DNA from: JAJFFW01 sp038531315 | GTDB taxonomy: Bacteria; Pseudomonadota; Alphaproteobacteria; Caulobacterales; Parvularculaceae | NCBI GenBank assembly: GCA_038531315.1 | Contig: JBCBBT010000063.1 | Span: forward strand, 1-18,736 | Direction: 5' to 3' | DNA length: 18,736 nucleotides | Shown here: one piece after another, positions 14,335 to 18,736 of the stretch | Layout of the letters: each line of letters begins with the position of its first letter | Numbering within the stretch: position 1 is the stretch's first letter | The notes under the pieces: model-generated | Database searches by the model: none | What the model saw: the letters and a program-made list of their open reading frames with translations, nothing else | What the model was told of the DNA's origin: nothing | Made by a program: the position numbers and the translations under genes

Positions 14335-15480
14335 TCAGATCAACTCACTGACTAGCGCGTTCAACACCCGCCGCCCCGCCGATGTGGCGCGGAGCGCTTG
14401 GTCATCGATCTGTAAAAGCCCATCCCCAATCAGTAAGGACAGCGTTTCTGATTTGGCTGCGAGATGCTCATGGAGGGACGGCGTCAGGCGGCAGCCCTCG
14501 ACCGTCCGTAAACCCATGGCGAGGCTTTCAGTGAGGATTTCTTTTGTCGAAAGCAAATCTTCGTCACCGCGCCGTCCGGCAAGATAGTGTTCGGGCGCCC
14601 GTTCTGTTTGTGTCGCGAGGCGTCCGTCAGACGTGCTGAGGCGCCCATGGGCCCCGGGTCCCACGCCTATGTAATCGCCGCCTGACCAGTAAAGGCTGTT
14701 GTGTTGCGACATGTCTTCCGGCCGAGCGTGATTTGAGATTTCATAAGCCGGAAGCCCCAGTTCGGCGGTCAGGATTTGCGTCGCATCGAACATATCTGCG
14801 GCCAGACCATCAGCCGGCGGCGTCCATGCGCCGCGCGCAACCGCGCGCTCAAAAGCGGTGCCCGGCTCAATCGTCAATTGGTAAAGGGATAAATGTCGCG
14901 GGCCGATGCTAATCGCGTCGCGCAGCTCTCGCGTCCAGTCGTCGACTGTTTGCTCAGGCAAGGCGTAGATCAGGTCGAAGGAACTTTTCGGAAACAACCC
15001 CAGCGCCAGGTCGATGGCGGCGCGCGCCTCCCGCGCGTTATGGTCGCGGCCCAAAAAGGTCAGCGCTTCATCGCGAAGCGACTGAGCGCCGAGCGACAAC
15101 CGGGTGACGCCTGTGCGCGCGAAATTTTTGAAATCCTCTTTCTCCGCGCTGGTCGGGTTCGCCTCCACGGTGATCTCGGCGTTGCGCCTGAAGCCCCAAA
15201 TCTCCGCGCACGCGTTAATGACGGCCTCAAGGACGGATAACGGGGCAAGCGACGGCGTCCCGCCGCCGAAATATAAGCTTGTCAAAGGTCGCGTGGGCGT
15301 CACCGCCGCGTACCGTTTCAGGTCGCGAATGAGCGCATCGGACCATTGCTGCGCATCAATGTCGCGACGCTTGTAGACATTAAAATCACAATACGGACAA
15401 ATCCGTGCGCAATAGGGCCAATGCACATAAACGCCGAGCGGCGGTAATTCTTCGGAAGAGGCGTTGTTTGTCCCTGACAT
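14335..15480 (-). CDS. hemW: radical-SAM heme chaperone HemW
   Basis: HemW binds heme and a [4Fe-4S] cluster and delivers heme to target enzymes; it is often misnamed coproporphyrinogen III oxidase. The 381-residue product has the cluster motif Cys24-X3-Cys28-X2-Cys31 in WPYCARICPYCDFN. The position after the third cysteine is Asp-Phe rather than X-Cys, which fits HemW and not HemN. SAM-binding YFGGGTPS (70-77), ITVEANP, LSLGAQSL and a C-terminal HemN-type winged region follow. ATG 15480 is chosen; a TTG at 15516 would extend it by 12 residues and narrow the gap to rdgB from 57 to 21 bp. The rdgB-hemW order is common in alphaproteobacteria. Confidence 0.94.
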   Translation of the reverse strand: MSGTNNASSEELPPLGVYVHWPYCARICPYCDFNVYKRRDIDAQQWSDALIRDLKRYAAVTPTRPLTSLYFGGGTPSLAPLSVLEAVINACAEIWGFRRNAEITVEANPTSAEKEDFKNFARTGVTRLSLGAQSLRDEALTFLGRDHNAREARAAIDLALGLFPKSSFDLIYALPEQTVDDWTRELRDAISIGPRHLSLYQLTIEPGTAFERAVARGAWTPPADGLAADMFDATQILTAELGLPAYEISNHARPEDMSQHNSLYWSGGDYIGVGPGAHGRLSTSDGRLATQTERAPEHYLAGRRGDEDLLSTKEILTESLAMGLRTVEGCRLTPSLHEHLAAKSETLSLLIGDGLLQIDDQALRATSAGRRVLNALVSELI

Positions 15481-15537
15481 CTCTACGAAAGCGTGCTCAC
15501 AGGCCTGTGCGGACAAACGGACAAGTGTCGCCGCGAT

Positions 15538-16137
15538 CTAAAAACATGCCTCGACGAGCCTCCTAAAGGCGCGGGCGCGATGCGACATGGCGTGCTTTTC
15601 GTCGGGCTCTATTTCCCCGAATGTGCGGGTGTCGCCTGTCGGTACAAATATAGGATCGTAGCCGAAGCCGAGGTCGCCGCGCGGCGGAAATACAAGATCG
15701 CCATGGACCGCACCTTCAAACACTTCTTCATGCCCGTCTGGCCAGGCGAGGCATAAAGCGCAAACAAAATGGGCGGCGAAATCTTCGGTGTCGGCGTCTG
15801 CGAGCGCATTTCGCACCTTTTCCATCGCGGCGACGAAATCTCTCGGCTCGCCCGCCCAGCGGGCGGAATAAATCCCCGGCGCGCCGCCGAGCGCCCGCAC
15901 GCATAACCCGGAATCGTCCGACAGCGCCGGCAGATTTGCATCATGCGCCGCCGCCCTCGCCTTCAGGGCCGCATTGCCAATAAAGCTGGTTTCGGTCTCT
16001 TCGGGATCGTCGAGGCCGAGCGCCGCCGCCGATACGGGCTCAACGCCAAAGGGGCGCAACAGCGTATCAATTTCGCGGATTTTGCCTTGATTATGGCTGG
16101 CGATCACCAGCTTTCCCGGTTCCAGTTTGCGTGCCAT
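15538..16137 (-). CDS. rdgB: dITP/XTP pyrophosphatase (non-canonical NTPase)
   Basis: RdgB hydrolyses ITP, dITP and XTP to the monophosphates, keeping deaminated purines out of nucleic acids. The 199-residue protein shows the HAM1 family motifs: IASHNQGKIREI (12-23), ETETSFIGNAALKARAAA (47-64), the catalytic LSDDSGLCV (72-80) with GAPGIYSARWAG, DLGFGYDPIFVP and the final SHRARAF. ATG 16137 has AGGA five bases upstream; a further in-frame start at 16188 would add 17 basic residues not typical of the family. In many relatives rph stands upstream; here the upstream neighbour is divergent rlmN. Confidence 0.96.
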   Translation of the reverse strand: MARKLEPGKLVIASHNQGKIREIDTLLRPFGVEPVSAAALGLDDPEETETSFIGNAALKARAAAHDANLPALSDDSGLCVRALGGAPGIYSARWAGEPRDFVAAMEKVRNALADADTEDFAAHFVCALCLAWPDGHEEVFEGAVHGDLVFPPRGDLGFGYDPIFVPTGDTRTFGEIEPDEKHAMSHRARAFRRLVEACF

Positions 16138-16217
16138 TGAGATCCTGTGTCCGTTGCGTCGGCGGCTGATTTGCAAGCGCGTCGTCAACGCACTATGTGG
16201 CGCGGTGACGGAGCGCG

Positions 16218-16246
16218 TTCAGTTTTTTCCGTCTCGGAAATATACG
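16218..16246 (+). promoter_or_regulatory. weak candidate promoter for rlmN
   Basis: TTCAGT (16218-16223) and TATACG (16241-16246) are 17 bp apart in the 134-bp divergent gap between rdgB and rlmN, with the -10 about 25 bases before the rlmN ATG. The -35 matches the consensus poorly, so this is a suggestion only. Confidence 0.25.
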
Positions 16247-16271
16247 TCAAATCCCGTCAGGCAAAGTCCTC

Positions 16272-17426
16272 ATGACGCGTCTCGATATCGCATCTCAATC
16301 CCCGTCTGACGGCGCTGCGCCGAAAAAGCTGATCGGTTTATCGAAACCGTCGCTTTCCGCTGCGCTGCGCGCTGAATTCGGTCTCGACGAGAAGAAAGCC
16401 CGCATGCGCGCAAACCAGCTTTGGCGCTGGGTCTATGGCGCCGGAACGCGCGACTTTGATGAGATGACCGATATCGCAAAAGACATGCGCGCTGAACTAA
16501 AAGCGCGCTTTTCGCTGTCCCGGCCTGAAATCGTCGAGCGACAAGTCTCAGTGGACGGCACGCGCAAATATCTGTTGCGGTTCGCACCCGGCGTTGAGGC
16601 GGAGTGCGTGTTCATACCGGACGTTGGCCGCGCGGGCGCATTATGCGTTTCCTCGCAAGTCGGCTGTACGCTGAATTGCACTTTTTGCCACACCGGCACA
16701 CAAGCGCTTGTCCGCAATCTGAGCACAGAGGAAATTGTCTCACAAGTTTTAACAGTAAAGGACGATCTTGACGAATGGCCGTCGAGCGCGCCGGAAGAGC
16801 GGCGGCTATCAAATATCGTCTTTATGGGGATGGGCGAGCCGCTCTATAACCTCGACAATGTTTGTGCTGCGATCGATGTTATTTCAGACGGCGAAGGAAT
16901 ATCGTTGTCGCGGCGACGGATTACGGTTTCGACGTCGGGCGTCGTGCCGCAAATGGAAAGGCTTGGCGACGACACAAGCGCCATGCTGGCGATCTCGCTC
17001 CATGCAGTCCGGGATGATTTGCGCGATATACTTGTTCCGATAAACCGGAAATATCCCATTGAAGAACTACTAGACGCCTGTCGGCGTTATCCCGGCGTTT
17101 CCAATGCGCGACGCATTACTTTCGAGTACGTGATGTTGAAGGGGGTCAATGATTCGCTGGCGGAGGCGCGCGACCTGGTACGGCTTTTGAAAAATATTCC
17201 TGCAAAGATTAATCTGATCCCGTTTAATCCCTGGCCGGACGCGCCCTATGCGTGCTCTGAGTGGGAACAGATTGAAGCTTTTGCCGACATTGTGAACCGG
17301 GCGGGTTATGCGTCGCCGATCAGAACGCCGCGCGGGCGCGACATTGCCGCGGCTTGCGGCCAATTGAAATCAGCCAGCGTCAAGAAACGCGCGAGTGAAA
17401 CACGGCGGGCGAACGCACCGTCTTGA
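16272..17426 (+). CDS. rlmN: dual-specificity 23S rRNA A2503 / tRNA A37 C2-methyltransferase RlmN
   Basis: RlmN is a radical-SAM enzyme that methylates C2 of A2503 in 23S rRNA and A37 of some tRNAs, using a methylated cysteine relay. The 384-residue product has the cluster motif Cys132-X3-Cys136-X2-Cys139 (GCTLNCTFCHTG). It also has both relay cysteines: Cys125 (LCVSSQ), seven residues before the cluster, and Cys362 (AACGQL). This spacing equals that of the E. coli Cys118/Cys355 pair with an offset of seven. MGMGEPLYNLDNV, ISLHAVRDDLRDILVPINRKY and INLIPFNPWP are also typical. The start is ATG 16272, weakly preceded. Its last 47 bp overlap the convergent membrane-protein gene. Confidence 0.97.
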   Translation: MTRLDIASQSPSDGAAPKKLIGLSKPSLSAALRAEFGLDEKKARMRANQLWRWVYGAGTRDFDEMTDIAKDMRAELKARFSLSRPEIVERQVSVDGTRKYLLRFAPGVEAECVFIPDVGRAGALCVSSQVGCTLNCTFCHTGTQALVRNLSTEEIVSQVLTVKDDLDEWPSSAPEERRLSNIVFMGMGEPLYNLDNVCAAIDVISDGEGISLSRRRITVSTSGVVPQMERLGDDTSAMLAISLHAVRDDLRDILVPINRKYPIEELLDACRRYPGVSNARRITFEYVMLKGVNDSLAEARDLVRLLKNIPAKINLIPFNPWPDAPYACSEWEQIEAFADIVNRAGYASPIRTPRGRDIAAACGQLKSASVKKRASETRRANAPS

Positions 17427-18736
17427 GAAGCGCAATAAGACAGACGCCGCTGCCGATAGCAAAACATGTAAGGCCGGCGGCGGGATCGGTAATCGCTGTC
17501 AAGCGCTCAATAATTTCACTGATATCAGAAAAACAGTCGGCAGGCTGATAAAAACGATTTTCACCAACTTTTGAAGCGCAACCGGAAAACAGAGCGAGCT
17601 GGTAATACTGTGCGGTCAATCCCAGCGCGATAGCGTACGCCGCGCCCGCTGCGCAAAGCAAAAAGCCAGGACGGGTTTTCAAAAAAGGAATGAAGCCAAG
17701 CGCTATGGCGGCGGCGATCATTGGTGAGAGAATATGGAAGTAGTAACCGGGCGTGCCATGGCCGCCGCGAATAACCTGTAATCCCGCGTGAAAAGCAAGG
17801 CCCGCCAACATTGGCGCTGCAAAAAACAAGACGGCGCCCGGCGCGTTGAGGATATTGCCTTGGCGGACCGTATCGAGAAAAAATCGGATTAGCGCGAGCG
17901 CGATAAACAGGCCGAGAATGGCGACAGCTTCATAAGACAACTTTGCGAGCGACCAGGTGCCGGTCCAGATAAAACTGAAATAAATCGACGCCAGACGTTT
18001 GGCGAATATGGATATCGAGAAATTCTCCGCCGCCAGCGCCCAGAATGAAACGTCGCGGCTCGCTGATTCTGCATTAAACTGGACGAAATCGTGTCCGCCG
18101 GTGAGGGAGCCAGTGGCGAGGAATTTTTGCAAGTACCACCATCCTGCCCCGATCAGGATCATCAGTAAAATGACGACAATAGGCGCGAGTCTGTTTGCGA
18201 GCCCGCTGATTGAGCGGCTTTGACCTGCAATCGCTTCATGTGCGGCGCGCGCCGCAAGGAAACCGACGACGCCGACACTTATGGGGATGAAAAAGGCTTT
18301 TGTCAGCGCGCCTGCCGCGAGAGCGCCGCCAAGAACTACGGTGTTCAAGAGGCCAAAGCCTTCCTGCGAGCCCCGGCTGAGGATGCGCAAGAGCGCCGCC
18401 CACGCGACGCCAGCGAACAAGAGGCAGAACGCATCGTTCCCGAGCCGTGCAAATTCCGGAAAAAACATCGGCGTCAAAAACGGAAAGACCGCGGCAATCA
18501 AATAGGCCGGGCGGCCTGCGGCGCTGATGGTGTCCGGATTTTTAAAAAGACCGCGCGTTGCAAGAAGCCCAATTGCAAACCCGGCAACCGCGATGCTCCA
18601 GCAGGCGGCGCGCAGCCAGAAGAGATGAGCGCCCCAGGATAAGTGTTTTGTTGCGTGATAAACCGGAACGAGGGCGGCGTATGCGAGCGGGCCGTGTTGG
18701 GCTTGCCAGTTTTGATCGCCCGCGGGCCGATAGCGC
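17380..18736 (-). CDS. ArnT/GT39-like polytopic membrane protein, 5' end outside window
   Basis: The reading frame stays open from the stop at 17380 to the right edge, giving about 451 visible residues, so the true start lies beyond 18736. The first visible part reads RYRPAGDQNWQAQHGPLAY, which resembles the H-P/G-PL-Y loop after the first helix in PMT/ArnT-type (GT39) glycosyltransferases that use polyprenyl-phosphate sugars. It is followed by RPAYLIAAVFPF and FFPEFARLGNDAF, resembling the conserved Glu/Asp region of that superfamily. Around nine or ten hydrophobic segments follow, and a cysteine-containing loop (SGCASKVGENRFYQPADC) precedes the last helix. The family assignment is by eye. 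A plausible role is sugar transfer to an envelope component. Confidence 0.75.
   Translation of the reverse strand, partial: RYRPAGDQNWQAQHGPLAYAALVPVYHATKHLSWGAHLFWLRAACWSIAVAGFAIGLLATRGLFKNPDTISAAGRPAYLIAAVFPFLTPMFFPEFARLGNDAFCLLFAGVAWAALLRILSRGSQEGFGLLNTVVLGGALAAGALTKAFFIPISVGVVGFLAARAAHEAIAGQSRSISGLANRLAPIVVILLMILIGAGWWYLQKFLATGSLTGGHDFVQFNAESASRDVSFWALAAENFSISIFAKRLASIYFSFIWTGTWSLAKLSYEAVAILGLFIALALIRFFLDTVRQGNILNAPGAVLFFAAPMLAGLAFHAGLQVIRGGHGTPGYYFHILSPMIAAAIALGFIPFLKTRPGFLLCAAGAAYAIALGLTAQYYQLALFSGCASKVGENRFYQPADCFSDISEIIERLTAITDPAAGLTCFAIGSGVCLIALLKTVRSPAVFHSRVS

Noticed and set aside
1..18736. search for tRNA, rRNA, CRISPR arrays, IS ends and phage genes
   Set aside because: No cloverleaf-like gene, regular spaced repeats, transposase or paired terminal repeats were seen on either strand.

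Overview
The window reads as core chromosome of an alphaproteobacterium. Base composition is moderately GC-rich. The gene content (MtaB-FtsY-IspZ/YciB, LptF-LptG, RdgB-HemW, RlmN, ArgG, ExoIII) and their sequence style fit a Caulobacterales/Parvularculales-like or related lineage, but I cannot place the genus. Coding density is high. I see no rRNA, tRNA, IS element, phage gene or CRISPR array.

Layout, left to right. (1) 1-753, minus: N-terminal part of a TauE/SafE (TSUP) membrane permease that runs off the left edge, with a possible tiny ORF upstream of it. (2) 1018-2346, plus: exodeoxyribonuclease III followed 9 nt later by a SpoU/TrmH-family RNA 2'-O-methyltransferase, closed by a hairpin at 2366-2387 that can terminate both strands. 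(3) 2416-2979, minus: a MarR-type regulator with a histone-H1-like Lys/Arg repeat tail. (4) 2980-3346: the longest intergenic region, divergent and rich in dyad symmetry. (5) 3347-3913, plus: a NUDIX hydrolase with an apparently half-lost zinc ribbon. (6) 3908-10839, minus: six genes reading leftward: a polytopic membrane protein, lptF, lptG, mtaB, ftsY and ispZ (yciB). (7) 11001-12985, plus: two overlapping glycosyltransferase genes (GT2, then GT4-like). (8) 13018-16137, minus: argG, hemW and rdgB. (9) 16272-17426, plus: rlmN. (10) 17380-18736, minus: an ArnT/GT39-like polytopic membrane protein cut by the right edge, whose 3' end overlaps that of rlmN by 47 bp.

Functional themes. Envelope: LptF and LptG form the membrane part of the lipopolysaccharide exporter; IspZ/YciB is an inner-membrane envelope protein; FtsY docks ribosomes at the membrane. 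The GT2/GT4 pair, the divergent flippase-like membrane protein and the GT39-like protein suggest glycolipid or surface-glycan synthesis. RNA modification and iron-sulfur enzymes: MtaB and RlmN methylthiolate or methylate RNA, the SpoU enzyme methylates RNA, and HemW inserts heme; three of these are radical-SAM proteins. Nucleotide and DNA hygiene: RdgB removes ITP/XTP, the NUDIX enzyme removes an unknown nucleotide, and ExoIII repairs abasic sites.

I found no clear undescribed multi-gene system. The points most worth a second look are the MarR protein with an H1-like tail, the NUDIX protein with half a zinc ribbon behind a structured leader, the membrane-protein/GT2/GT4 module beside lptFG, and the placement of lptFG directly upstream of mtaB-ftsY-ispZ rather than lptD.
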